From a virus, in IMG/VR virus record IMGVR_UViG_3300028837_004134, positions 1-64,000 of that record: 64,000 bases of DNA; one strand, written 5' to 3'. The first letter of the stretch is position 1, and the number at the start of each line of letters is the position of its first letter. The position numbers and the translations under genes were made by a program. Under the pieces are notes generated by a model. It had not been told where the DNA came from. It did no database searches and saw only the letters and a list, made by a program, of their open reading frames with translations. This document shows positions 7,700-16,496 of the stretch, piece by piece.

Positions 7700-8062
7700 G
7701 GTTACTGCCGAAGCGAGAAGGTGCGAAGGGTCAAGGACAAGAAAAATACCTTCGTAGAAACCTTCGCATTGCTGTAACTGATTGATAAGACAGATAGATA
7801 AGATAAAGAGAAGGTGAAGGTGCGAAGGTAGTAGGTAGAGTTATTCACGTGTGAGCAGAGGAATACACAGGCGAACCAGTCAGGGACCGGTGACCATAAC
7901 ATGTGAGAATTTTCCTCGTGTAAGGGGGCTGACCCATGAAACCCTTCGCACCTTCGCACAATCGACGCAAGTCGTTGGGATGAACGGCATTGTAGGTGCG
8001 AAGGTCCTTCACTGTTCGCGAAGGCTACCCTTCGCATCGTCGCTGCAGAGAGGGAGGATTCT
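7700..8062. other. Iteron-rich intergenic region, candidate replication origin or parS
   Basis: TGCGAAGG or its reverse CCTTCGCA occurs at 7722, 7761, 7821, 7943, 7951, 7997 and 8029, with variants at 7749 and 8017. Between them lie an AT-rich tract (about 7770-7815) and TTATTCACG at 7841, a weak DnaA-box match. The whole arrangement is conserved in E2 (59255-59614) beside the same primase gene. This is what an iteron origin looks like; a ParB-binding centromere is an alternative. No gene is seen. Confidence 0.6.
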
Positions 8063-11000
8063 TCAGACGAGGAAGGTGACGTCGTAGGTAGCAGTGCGGC
8101 GGACAGAGAGCGAAGACCGGTTGACCGTAATGTCGAACCCGACCTGTCGGATGGTGTCCAGGTCGTTCGAGAACCGCTGGGCGAACTGTTGGACGGAGTT
8201 CATGTGGAAGGAGAGGCCGAAATCCTTGGACAATCGTTTCAGGGCCACGAAGAGATCGCGTGCGAGAGCGCCCTCGATTGTCGTCTCATCCTGGAAGTCG
8301 ATCTGGTAACGTTCGAGAAAAGCCGCCTTGTTCGTCTTGGCGACATTGGCGGCGGTGCTCTCCTGGTCAGCCTCCAACGCATGGCGGTAGGCCTTGAACA
8401 GCGCGGCCAAGACCGTGGCGATGGGGTTCGATTCCCGGGCGGTTTCGAGGCTGACACTGTTGAGCGTGGCAATCCGGTCCAGGAACTGCGGGTGGAGTTC
8501 ATCAAGGGCCTGGTCGATCACTTCCGGCGGTTCGCCTGCCAGCATCATCAGGTACATCAGGCTGAGGTAGTCGTTGCAGCGGCGCTTGCCGTGGTTGCCC
8601 AGGGTCCTGTGGAGCAGGCGCATCACCTTCTCCTGCGCACCGTCCCGCAGCATGGCCAACACCTGACAGGTGCGTTTCATCATGGCGGAGACGATGAGGT
8701 CGCGGTGCTCCCGAATGGCGGCCAGGATTTTCGCCTCTAAGAAGCAGTCGCTGGCCTGCTCGTCCATTTCAAAGCGGATGATGAAGGAGCGGGACAATAT
8801 CTCGGCCAACTCTCCGCCAAGCGGCTCGATGCCGGTGGTGTTGAGCAGGCACTTGGTGCGCTCGATCACCGTCTCGGTATCGGTCCCGCTCTTGCGCTTC
8901 TCCTTGGCGATCCCCGTGATGCTAGTCAGGATGAAGGTTGTCAGGTCCTCGGTCATCTGTTTGACCTCGATGTTGTCGAGGACAATGAGCGGGTTCTGCG
9001 AACCGTCGGTGTAGTTGGCCGCGTCGGTGCTTTTCTTCTGCTGGGGCTCACCGTACAGCATAGCCGATATCAGTTTGCTGGCTGTGGTTTTACCCGAGCC
9101 GGCTGGACCTTCGAAACGTGTCATCGGCCGCGTGCCGGCGAAATCGATGAGCAAAAAGCAGGACAGCCACGAGAGGATCAGAGATCTTTCGCCCGGAGCG
9201 CAGGTCATGTTGTCCAGGATCAACTCCACCAGAAGGCGGTCGGCTTCGTCGGGGTCAGCGTCCGGCAGATAGCGGATCGGGGCCATCTTGCGTGAGCCGT
9301 CCAAAATGATGCCATCCGCATTGCCGCCGTTCTTGAGAACTTCGATTTCATCCGGCGTGATGCTGACGATCTCGTGATCGGTGTTGTTGAGGTTGAAGTA
9401 GATGGTGTTCTGCGCCACGTCCGTGTGGAGCCACGAGAAGTGGTCCCGCACCTGCCCGCGCTCAACGGCGAGGTTGGCCAGCACCTCGTAGAAGGTGCGT
9501 CCGCCTCCGGTCGTTTGTACAAGGCCCGTGTGCTTGTAAATGGTCGAGGAATAGAGCCTTTTGCGGCCGCGGTCCGGCGTGTCCATCCAGAATATGGCGT
9601 CCTCGAAGAACATGAACGGCTCGCCCTGCGGCGTGCGAAAGAAGCGTGCTCCGTTGGCAGCGAACCACTCGAAAGCGGCCTCGGCTTTACGGGGATAGTC
9701 CGGCGATCCAGATTCCTCCTCTGTTTCAAACATCACCTGCTCAATTCGGGCCCGGCAGGAGCTGGCCGGCGCGCCGGTGCGACGTTTCTCCTTTCTCCTG
9801 TCCTGCCTGGCATGCGACTGTCGATCCTTTTGCACCGCGCGGACCTGATTACGCAGAGTGCCCAAGGACAAGTCCGATTTCCCGAACTGGTTCTGGATGA
9901 GCTTCAGGTAGCGGTCCTGTTCCAGGGGCGACAGACGGGCGATCTCAGCGAGGACAGGCTCCAACAATCGATTTCGTTCTTCCTCGGACACTTCGCTTGG
10001 CAGTCGGGAGATGCCGAACTCCAACGGCATCTTCGCCTCGGCGATAAGTCCCTCGAAATCCGCCGCGGTGTGCCCGGCGGCGAAGAAATCGTTGACATCG
10101 ATCTTGGCTGCGGCCAGAAGTTCTTCAGCTTCCCTGACTTCTTTTTCCGGTTGTTCGGCAAGGCGCTGGGTGAGCTCTCGCGGCCCCACCGCCGCATCCA
10201 GGCCGAAGCGCTCTTTGAGCTCTTTGCGGGCGCTTTCCCGATGCTCGTCGAGGGGAAGGACCACCAGTCTGGTTTGAATCTTGTGCCCGGCGAGAACGGA
10301 CGCGGTTTTAAGCGCACCGTGCAATCCGGCTTGGGATAACTCGTTGTCCTGGCAGATGTAGACGGTCTTGACGCTGCGCAGGCGCGGCAGCAGCCTTTCC
10401 CAGTCGGCGGCCCGGATACGGACCGTGACCGGCGACACAGCTGCGAACCCATGCTCCATGAGCGAAATGCAATCGGTAACGCCCTCGGTGATGATCAACC
10501 GCTCCGGGCCGGTGAGCAGGCAGTCCTCGTTATAGAGGTAGCTGTTGTCGATGCATGGGGCAATGTGCTTGTTCGAACTGTCGTTATGGACCGGGAGCTT
10601 TTTATACTTGGCATGCTCCCAGTTCCGGTCAGGAGTCCACGGAGTTTTGCGGCCGATCATGAAGACCACACGCCCACGACTCCAGTATGGGAAGACGATG
10701 CGCCGGTTGAAGAAGGGATCAAGTCCGTCCTGGCTTGTCGGGCGGAACGCGCCGGATGCGGCCAAGTCTCGGAGAGAAAACCCAAATTCCTTTCCGGTCA
10801 GATTGCTGACGATGCCTTCCGCCGGTTTACCGGTCTGACCCGAGGGGTCGTCGTCCGCAAATCCAATGAGGAGGTTGTCAATAGTCTCCTCGGAAATGCC
10901 GTATTTGGAGCGGAGCCATTCGAGGACCTCGGGGTTATTCTTGAGGCGCCCGTGATAGTGTTCCGCCAACGCGGTCAGGACCGCATGAACACGTAGTTCG

Positions 11001-11404
11001 GTCAGGCGTTCGGCTTCGGCCGCCGCAAGTTCCTCTGGTGACAACCCGTGCTTGGCCAGGGGCGGAAGCCCCACCTTCGCGGCGAGGAAATCGCGGGCCC
11101 GCTGGTGGCTCTCCGGCATAGAGCCGGATTGACCCCGCGTCACGAAACCAGAATGGATGAACTCCACCAGCTGCAACACATCGCCGCCCACGCCGCAGCC
11201 GAAACAGTACCATCCCTGCTTGTCCAGCATGATATGGAGCGACCGGTGAGATTGGCTCTTGTGGTTAGGGCAATCGCACTGAAGAAGGCGAGCGGATTCT
11301 TGCAAGACCCTGCTACCAAGGAACTCCCGAGCGATCATGCCGATGTCCAACCCGGTAATCCGCCGGTAGTAGTCCTTCACGTTGTTCGGTTGTTTCGATA
11401 CCAT
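8063..11404 (-). CDS. CHC2 zinc-finger primase-Toprim-helicase fusion
   Basis: A 1113-residue replication protein. In order: a zinc finger with CDCPNH (43-48) and CFGC (67-70); a Toprim-like domain with LIITEGVTDC near 300 and VYICQDNE near 350; a basic linker; and a helicase/AAA+ domain with FEGPAGSGKTT near 768 and PLIVLDNIE near 808. It would prime and unwind element DNA. The ATG at 11404 is chosen over the GTG at 11431 because GGCGGAG lies 7 nt before it in both copies. The shared TTCCGGTA-type motif lies 35 nt upstream. Compared with the E2 copy, the helicase half is near-identical while two internal stretches diverge strongly. The iteron region follows directly. Confidence 0.88.
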   Translation of the reverse strand: MVSKQPNNVKDYYRRITGLDIGMIAREFLGSRVLQESARLLQCDCPNHKSQSHRSLHIMLDKQGWYCFGCGVGGDVLQLVEFIHSGFVTRGQSGSMPESHQRARDFLAAKVGLPPLAKHGLSPEELAAAEAERLTELRVHAVLTALAEHYHGRLKNNPEVLEWLRSKYGISEETIDNLLIGFADDDPSGQTGKPAEGIVSNLTGKEFGFSLRDLAASGAFRPTSQDGLDPFFNRRIVFPYWSRGRVVFMIGRKTPWTPDRNWEHAKYKKLPVHNDSSNKHIAPCIDNSYLYNEDCLLTGPERLIITEGVTDCISLMEHGFAAVSPVTVRIRAADWERLLPRLRSVKTVYICQDNELSQAGLHGALKTASVLAGHKIQTRLVVLPLDEHRESARKELKERFGLDAAVGPRELTQRLAEQPEKEVREAEELLAAAKIDVNDFFAAGHTAADFEGLIAEAKMPLEFGISRLPSEVSEEERNRLLEPVLAEIARLSPLEQDRYLKLIQNQFGKSDLSLGTLRNQVRAVQKDRQSHARQDRRKEKRRTGAPASSCRARIEQVMFETEEESGSPDYPRKAEAAFEWFAANGARFFRTPQGEPFMFFEDAIFWMDTPDRGRKRLYSSTIYKHTGLVQTTGGGRTFYEVLANLAVERGQVRDHFSWLHTDVAQNTIYFNLNNTDHEIVSITPDEIEVLKNGGNADGIILDGSRKMAPIRYLPDADPDEADRLLVELILDNMTCAPGERSLILSWLSCFLLIDFAGTRPMTRFEGPAGSGKTTASKLISAMLYGEPQQKKSTDAANYTDGSQNPLIVLDNIEVKQMTEDLTTFILTSITGIAKEKRKSGTDTETVIERTKCLLNTTGIEPLGGELAEILSRSFIIRFEMDEQASDCFLEAKILAAIREHRDLIVSAMMKRTCQVLAMLRDGAQEKVMRLLHRTLGNHGKRRCNDYLSLMYLMMLAGEPPEVIDQALDELHPQFLDRIATLNSVSLETARESNPIATVLAALFKAYRHALEADQESTAANVAKTNKAAFLERYQIDFQDETTIEGALARDLFVALKRLSKDFGLSFHMNSVQQFAQRFSNDLDTIRQVGFDITVNRSSLSVRRTATYDVTFLV

Positions 11405-11438
11405 TTCGGCTCCGCCTTCACTGATTTCCACGCTGATA

Positions 11439-11452
11439 GATACATACCGATC
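11439..11452 (-). promoter_or_regulatory. Shared motif upstream of primase
   Basis: GATCGGTATGTATC on the minus strand, a weaker match to the TTCCGGTARGTATC motif, 35 nt before the primase ATG. The E2 copy (62982-62996) reads GGTTCGGTAAGTATG at the same distance. Confidence 0.5.
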
Positions 11453-11556
11453 AGAAACGCATTCTGACGGCGACCGGAAGATGTGTTGCGTTTTGTGCTC
11501 AGAAATGTTATTATTTAGCCTTTAATGATCACGAGTGGAGATGGAGACGGTGATTC

Positions 11557-11745
11557 ATGACTACCTGGTTGACTCTGGAAGAAGCAGCGAAGCACTTGAA
11601 AATTGGCAAGTCCACGATCTACCGTCTGGCTCGTGAAGGTGACCTGCCGGCCCACCGGATGGGACGGGTCTGGCGTTTTGATGTAGAAGAACTGGATGCG
11701 TGGGTAAAGAACCACCGCACAATAGACAAAAGGCCCCGCCCATGA
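11557..11745 (+). CDS. Excisionase-type HTH protein
   Basis: A 62-residue winged-helix protein of the MerR/excisionase HTH_17 type: LTLEEAAKHLKIGKSTIYRL followed by LPAHRMGRVWRFDVEELDAW. Such proteins bind DNA as recombination directionality factors or small regulators. The ATG is preceded by GGAGATGGAGACGG. It is divergent from the primase, so the 150-nt gap is a two-way control region. It may control excision or expression of the downstream cargo. E2 has a different small gene at this position. Confidence 0.82.
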   Translation: MTTWLTLEEAAKHLKIGKSTIYRLAREGDLPAHRMGRVWRFDVEELDAWVKNHRTIDKRPRP

Positions 11746-12137
11746 GCGGGCTGGAGATGTTACGGCGGTTTCTTGATAGGGAGAAAAACATGGTCTTCTC
11801 AGCGTTCAGAATGACTTGGCGGTGTGGTACGTGAGAACCGCAATGATCTGTGCCCATTCCTCAACCGGGGACCCTCGGGTGTCCGCAGCCTCATGGACGG
11901 GCTATGACAAGGAGGTTCTTTTGCTGATCCGCACAACACGGCGAGCAAAACGGTTGAGGCGGCGACAACCCAAGGAAATAGGAAGGGTTGGTGCACTGAC
12001 TGGAGGATTTCTAGAGGTGTTTTATGCGGTTAGAAACAAGCAACTCCGCATTTTATGAGGATTCATCTAATCATTGTTGGGCGGCCTAGTGTAGGGTCGT
12101 ACTCCGTTTGTACTAAGCATTCCCGGAGGGCAATGGG
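11746..12137 (+). other. Gene-free stretch upstream of NACHT cargo operon
   Basis: About 390 nt with no convincing gene. An 80-codon frame at 11816-12058 has atypical composition and no recognisable ribosome-binding site. The stretch marks a drop in GC content towards the cargo operon and probably contains its promoter; CCCGGAGGG at about 12122 serves the first cargo gene. Confidence 0.4.
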
Positions 12138-12926
12138 ATGACAGATAAAGATGCGGCTCAAGGACAAGGTCTCATTCAATTCTTGTTGGGTCGGGTCTTA
12201 CCCAGAATTGATGTCTTCTCAACATCGGAACAACCGCCAACCGATATGTCAAAAAGTCCTGCTATGGCATCAATGTTCGTAGAGGATCCGTCCTCGACAC
12301 TAGGCGATTTCTTGTCGACATTCCGCGGCAAACTTATGGAAGGAAGATATTGGACCGTGTTCTATGACCCCAGATTGCCTTTCGTCTTGAAGTTATCGAA
12401 AAGGCCACGTTCAAGAAAATCAATGGGTAGAAGGGCCACGAAGGATTTCACTCTCATATCCAGGTATCTAAGTAATCACGTCCCATGGCAATGTGTGTTC
12501 GAAGCAGATCTCTCCAAAACCGAAAAAGCCTACTTACTAGTTCAGGACTTGATAGTACAAGAGTACTCTCTTGGTGCTATTGGGACTCCTGCGCTGCATT
12601 GCAGCAATCCAATGATAGACCGAATACTGTCTAGCGCCAGATTGAAGGAGAACGTACTGGATTTCATTGATTGTGTGGTAAGAATGAACCGAGAGGTGCT
12701 GGCAGTTCCAGACCTTTGGGGTGCAACTAACCTGATAATCCACAGAAGTTCAATAACGTTAGTTGATACCAGTGTGTTATACTCGCCGGCAGAGGATGCA
12801 TCCGAAGGTCGTGAAGGGTATTTCATGATTTGTCGCTTTATCAATGAGTTACTGTGGCTCTTGGGGCAACCGGAATGCATCGCTTTCAGCAAGGCACCCA
12901 GAAACATCTTTTCGCTGGAGTATTAG
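12138..12926 (+). CDS. Kinase-like fold protein, cargo gene 1
   Basis: A 262-residue protein of low GC. I do not recognise a named family. The order PFVLKLS (candidate lysine strand), LLVQDLIVQ (hinge-like), then PDLWGATNLII and ITLVDTS (catalytic-loop-like Asp..Asn and metal-binding Asp) resembles a diverged protein-kinase or aminoglycoside-phosphotransferase fold. GGAGG lies before the ATG. Only 12 nt separate it from the NACHT gene, so it is likely the first gene of a three-gene operon. It could modify, or be regulated by, the NACHT protein. The fold assignment is tentative. Confidence 0.6.
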   Translation: MTDKDAAQGQGLIQFLLGRVLPRIDVFSTSEQPPTDMSKSPAMASMFVEDPSSTLGDFLSTFRGKLMEGRYWTVFYDPRLPFVLKLSKRPRSRKSMGRRATKDFTLISRYLSNHVPWQCVFEADLSKTEKAYLLVQDLIVQEYSLGAIGTPALHCSNPMIDRILSSARLKENVLDFIDCVVRMNREVLAVPDLWGATNLIIHRSSITLVDTSVLYSPAEDASEGREGYFMICRFINELLWLLGQPECIAFSKAPRNIFSLEY

Positions 12927-12938
12927 ACGGTAACAGTC

Positions 12939-15900
12939 ATGGCTACGATAACTTGGCTCCACATATCAGACCTGCACATAGATTCGGAGAATTCAGCAGA
13001 TTGGCATCTAGAGAAGAAGGCCTTGTTGAGCGATATAAGAGACCATCAGACAAAAGAAGGGGCCTCTCTACCAAATAGGGCAGGCATTGTCTTAAGGCCT
13101 GACTTCGTTTGCATAACGGGAGACCTGGCTTGGTCTGGGAGAGAGCAGGAGTATGAACAAGCAGTCCAGTTTGTTGATGAACTACAGGAGATCATCCGTG
13201 TACCTAAAGACAGAGTCTTCATAGTACCAGGCAATCACGACGTCAATCGTGGAGTGGTTGAGGATGATTTCTTATATCAAGCTGCGTTTGACAAGCTGTC
13301 CAATCCCAATCAGTCTTCGGAGGACTTGTACTTAGAACTTAAAAGAGCTTGGCCTCTGCGAGCCTTTTTTGCTGCCAAGCTCCAGAACTTCGCTTCCTTT
13401 CTTCGATTGTTAGGGAAAAGCCCTGCGGCGAATCTAGCCTTCCTTGAGAGAGTCGAAGTAGGGGAAATTCCTATTGAGATCTTGGGAATAAACTCAAGCT
13501 GGATGAGCTGCAGAGATAACGAAGACTCAGAGCGGCGGCTGTTGATAGGATTGCCACAGGTTGACGAGTTGCTGGAAAAAATAGCGCCCGATGTCAAGGT
13601 TCGTATCGCGATGTTCCATCACCCGTCTACTGCGTTGCATCATAGGGACGTACAAACAGCCTATGACTTGCTCACAAAGAGATGCCCAATTGTCCTCCAT
13701 GGTCATCTTCATGAGCAACGCATTAGATACTCAAAGGAGCCCGAGAGGGAACATCTGCTGGTTTCCGCCGGTGCGACCTACTCGGATCGTAGTAGATGGG
13801 CAAAGAATGCCTACAATTATGGCGTCTTAGATAGTGATGAAGGAACCATTACAGTCTATCTTAGAAAGGCAACGCGAGGAGCAGAAATTCTCTATATCCG
13901 AGATGTAGAGACATATCCCCAAGCTTGTGATAGAGGCTCTTATACCTGGGAACTCGATCGATTGTCACCTTTTCTTGCAGAGAGGAAAGAGAGAACTGGA
14001 ACCACAAGGGTTGACGTTGATACCTACCTACAGCAGCTACTAGAGAAGACATCCTGCATAGACATTCGCGGCTTGGGAATAGGAGTTGGGAAAGCTCATT
14101 CATTTCCTATTCATGACCTGTATGTGGAACTAAAGGCAAGAACTTCCGACGTATTAGTGTCAGCTGAAAGGGAAGACAGCGATGCATTCTCTGAGACGAT
14201 CATCCCTCTAGATGATGTCCTCCAGCAAAGTCATAGGACTGTCATAATCGGGGATCCTGGTTTTGGAAAAAGCACTTTCCTCAATCGTGTTGCTAACGCT
14301 TTGTGTCTTTCCCAACTTGGAATAGACCCTGATGCTCACCACCGGTTACTTGGATTAGGTCAGGCATATTTCCCAATACTGATAAGAGTTTCTGAGTTTT
14401 CTGAATATCTTGAGGCGGTCAGCATCAATGAGGGAGCAGTAGGATCGAGTATGCCATCAACTGCTAGTTCTCCTTCTTGGTTATTTCAGTTCCTGGCTAC
14501 ATACGGCAGAGAAAGAAACTGGAGACTTGATGAGACATATTTCCAAGCCAAGCTAAGTGCTGGGGACTGCATCGTTCTGCTCGATGGTCTAGACGAGACT
14601 CCGGACCGCCGAATGCGACGGCGCGTCAGGCACATCATTGACGAGGCGGTGGCTGTCTACAAAGACTGCAAGTTCATTGTTACTACTAGGCCTGTGGCTT
14701 ACGAGAGCGATAGTCTGTTAAGCGGCTTTTCAATGGTAACCGTTGCTGGGCTAGGTGAACTGGCGATAAAAGACTTTGTGGTGAGGTGGACAAATGGACT
14801 CAAAGGTGCGGACACAGGAGAAACCAAGCAGCTGCGACAAGAGCTTCTGACAGCTATTAACAGTCGCGAGGAAATTGCAAGGATGGCTCGTAATCCTGTT
14901 ATGCTAACGGCGCTTTGCGTAGTTCATTGGAATGAAAAACGCATCCCGGAACAGCGAGTCGAACTGTATGCAACTGTGATCAATTGGTTACTTCGCTCTC
15001 GTGAACGGCGCAAGAACCGGGCCAGTGAAAGTGAAACAAAGCGCTGGCTAGCAGTGCTTGCGTTCGCTATGCAGTCTTCGTCTAGGGGGCGAGTGATTAC
15101 TATCCCTCTGAGAGAGGCTTCTGAGGCAATTGCCCATGCGTTTAGTGGTACCTCTGCACAGGAAACGATAACTAGCGCGGAGAACTTCCTTTTGCAGGAA
15201 CAGGTGGACAGTGGAATCATCTTGGCTAGAGGGAACAACGTAACTTTCTGGCACCCAACATTCATGGAGTATTTAGCAGCGGTCGCCATAGCCGGAAAAC
15301 CGGACAAGACTCAGAGTGAGATTCTATTCAAGGGTGAAAGAGCCTTTCATCCAGAGTGGCAAGAAGTGGTATTGCTCCATGCTGGGGTTCTTTCGACCCA
15401 AGGCTTCGATAAGGTCAGCCAATTCTTGAGTCGGCTGCTGAGAGTTGGTGACGAGAACGCAGATACTCGTTTTAGGGCACTGGGCCTTGTTGGAGCAATA
15501 CTGCAGGACTTGCGACCCGTTGGCTTTTCATTCGAACCACCCAAGTTACTGAACATGGTGAGAAAATGCACATATGCCCTGGATCGGCAAGATGTTCTGT
15601 TCAAGGACCGTATATCGGCAGGTCTGGCGATCGGATACATTGGAGATGAGAGATTGAAAAGAGACGCTATTGAGAGAAGCTTCATAAGAATACCGCCTTG
15701 CGGACTCAAGAGAGGCGATGACCACGGGGAACCGCGCGAACATCCTTCCAACTTCGTAAAGCTAAGTGAGTATTGGATCGCGCGTTATCCGGTTACAAAT
15801 CGCGAATTCAGGGAGTTTGTTGATGACGGAGGATATGAAGATCCTCAATGGTGGGGAGGAAGCAGATCTACGTATTGGAGATGGCGACTGAATGGGAAAG

Positions 15901-16496
15901 TGTCTTTGCCCAAACACTGGGGAGATCGACTTTGGAATGCTCCGAACCTGCCGGTAGTCGGTGTGTCTTGGTATGAAGCTGTCGCATACACTGTGTGGTA
16001 CACGGCTAGGTGCAGGTCGGTCACAATCTACAGACTACCTACAGAAGCAGAATGGGAGCGCGTTGCCAGAGGAGCTCATGAGGGGGGACGAGTTTTCCCC
16101 TGGGGAGATGTCCCCCCCGATCCACACACGAATCTTGTAGCCAACTATGGTGATATGGGCATTGCGAAAACAACGCCAGTTGGTGTTTTCCCAGCTACAT
16201 ATCCAAATGAAAGTAATGAGGAGAAGATCTATGATTTGGCAGGGAACGTATTCGATTGGTGCTTTGACTGGTTTCGCGAGGGATATGAACCAGGATTTCA
16301 TGTTAATCCGACAGGCCCCAAAAGGGGAAAGCAACGTGTAGTCAAAGGCGGCTCTTGGTATCGATCCGTAAGACACCTTAGGTGCGGCTACCGAGGACAT
16401 GCCTACCCTGGCGAACGAGCCGATACCATTGGGTTTCGCCTTGTCAAGGTATTTCTGGCTAATGGAGGAGCTGTCAGCGATGTTTCTGAAGAATGA
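12939..16496 (+). CDS. Metallophosphoesterase-NACHT-FGE fusion (NLR-like protein)
   Basis: An 1185-residue three-part protein. The N-terminus is a calcineurin-like phosphoesterase with all metal motifs: SDLH (10-13), GD (61-62), GNHD (98-101), a histidine pair near 225 and GHLH near 256. A NACHT NTPase follows with GDPGFGKST near 440 and IVLLDGLDET near 545. A helical region reaches about 910, then a formylglycine-generating-enzyme-like (SUMF1/FGE) domain with YWIARYPVTNREF, LPTEAEWE, FPWGD, DLAGNVFDW and GGSW. In known bacterial NLR-like systems the N-terminal domain is the effector and the C-terminal domain senses the invader. An enzymatic FGE domain as sensor is unusual. It is flanked by a kinase-like gene and an overlapping glycosyltransferase gene. 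Confidence 0.88.
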   Translation: MATITWLHISDLHIDSENSADWHLEKKALLSDIRDHQTKEGASLPNRAGIVLRPDFVCITGDLAWSGREQEYEQAVQFVDELQEIIRVPKDRVFIVPGNHDVNRGVVEDDFLYQAAFDKLSNPNQSSEDLYLELKRAWPLRAFFAAKLQNFASFLRLLGKSPAANLAFLERVEVGEIPIEILGINSSWMSCRDNEDSERRLLIGLPQVDELLEKIAPDVKVRIAMFHHPSTALHHRDVQTAYDLLTKRCPIVLHGHLHEQRIRYSKEPEREHLLVSAGATYSDRSRWAKNAYNYGVLDSDEGTITVYLRKATRGAEILYIRDVETYPQACDRGSYTWELDRLSPFLAERKERTGTTRVDVDTYLQQLLEKTSCIDIRGLGIGVGKAHSFPIHDLYVELKARTSDVLVSAEREDSDAFSETIIPLDDVLQQSHRTVIIGDPGFGKSTFLNRVANALCLSQLGIDPDAHHRLLGLGQAYFPILIRVSEFSEYLEAVSINEGAVGSSMPSTASSPSWLFQFLATYGRERNWRLDETYFQAKLSAGDCIVLLDGLDETPDRRMRRRVRHIIDEAVAVYKDCKFIVTTRPVAYESDSLLSGFSMVTVAGLGELAIKDFVVRWTNGLKGADTGETKQLRQELLTAINSREEIARMARNPVMLTALCVVHWNEKRIPEQRVELYATVINWLLRSRERRKNRASESETKRWLAVLAFAMQSSSRGRVITIPLREASEAIAHAFSGTSAQETITSAENFLLQEQVDSGIILARGNNVTFWHPTFMEYLAAVAIAGKPDKTQSEILFKGERAFHPEWQEVVLLHAGVLSTQGFDKVSQFLSRLLRVGDENADTRFRALGLVGAILQDLRPVGFSFEPPKLLNMVRKCTYALDRQDVLFKDRISAGLAIGYIGDERLKRDAIERSFIRIPPCGLKRGDDHGEPREHPSNFVKLSEYWIARYPVTNREFREFVDDGGYEDPQWWGGSRSTYWRWRLNGKVSLPKHWGDRLWNAPNLPVVGVSWYEAVAYTVWYTARCRSVTIYRLPTEAEWERVARGAHEGGRVFPWGDVPPDPHTNLVANYGDMGIAKTTPVGVFPATYPNESNEEKIYDLAGNVFDWCFDWFREGYEPGFHVNPTGPKRGKQRVVKGGSWYRSVRHLRCGYRGHAYPGERADTIGFRLVKVFLANGGAVSDVSEE

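Larger units (their letters stand above)
1..11745. mobile_element. Element E1 core: terminase/recombinase/primase satellite-like element
   Basis: The gene order terminase large and small subunit, ParB-like, adenine methylase (minus), recombinase pair (plus), three smaller genes, iteron region and primase-helicase (minus) is repeated almost gene for gene at 50698-62947. Proteins of the two copies are near-identical over long stretches. The terminase end coincides with the window edge, so it cannot be said whether structural genes follow. The cargo at 12138-17292 probably belongs to the same element. The limits are inferred from synteny; no attachment repeats were identified. Confidence 0.7.

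Noticed and set aside
9374-10339. 321-aa plus-strand open frame
   Set aside because: Antisense to the primase gene, no ribosome-binding site or recognisable domain, low-complexity composition.
11816-12058. 80-codon plus-strand frame between the HTH gene and the cargo operon
   Set aside because: No ribosome-binding site, unusual composition and no conserved pattern.
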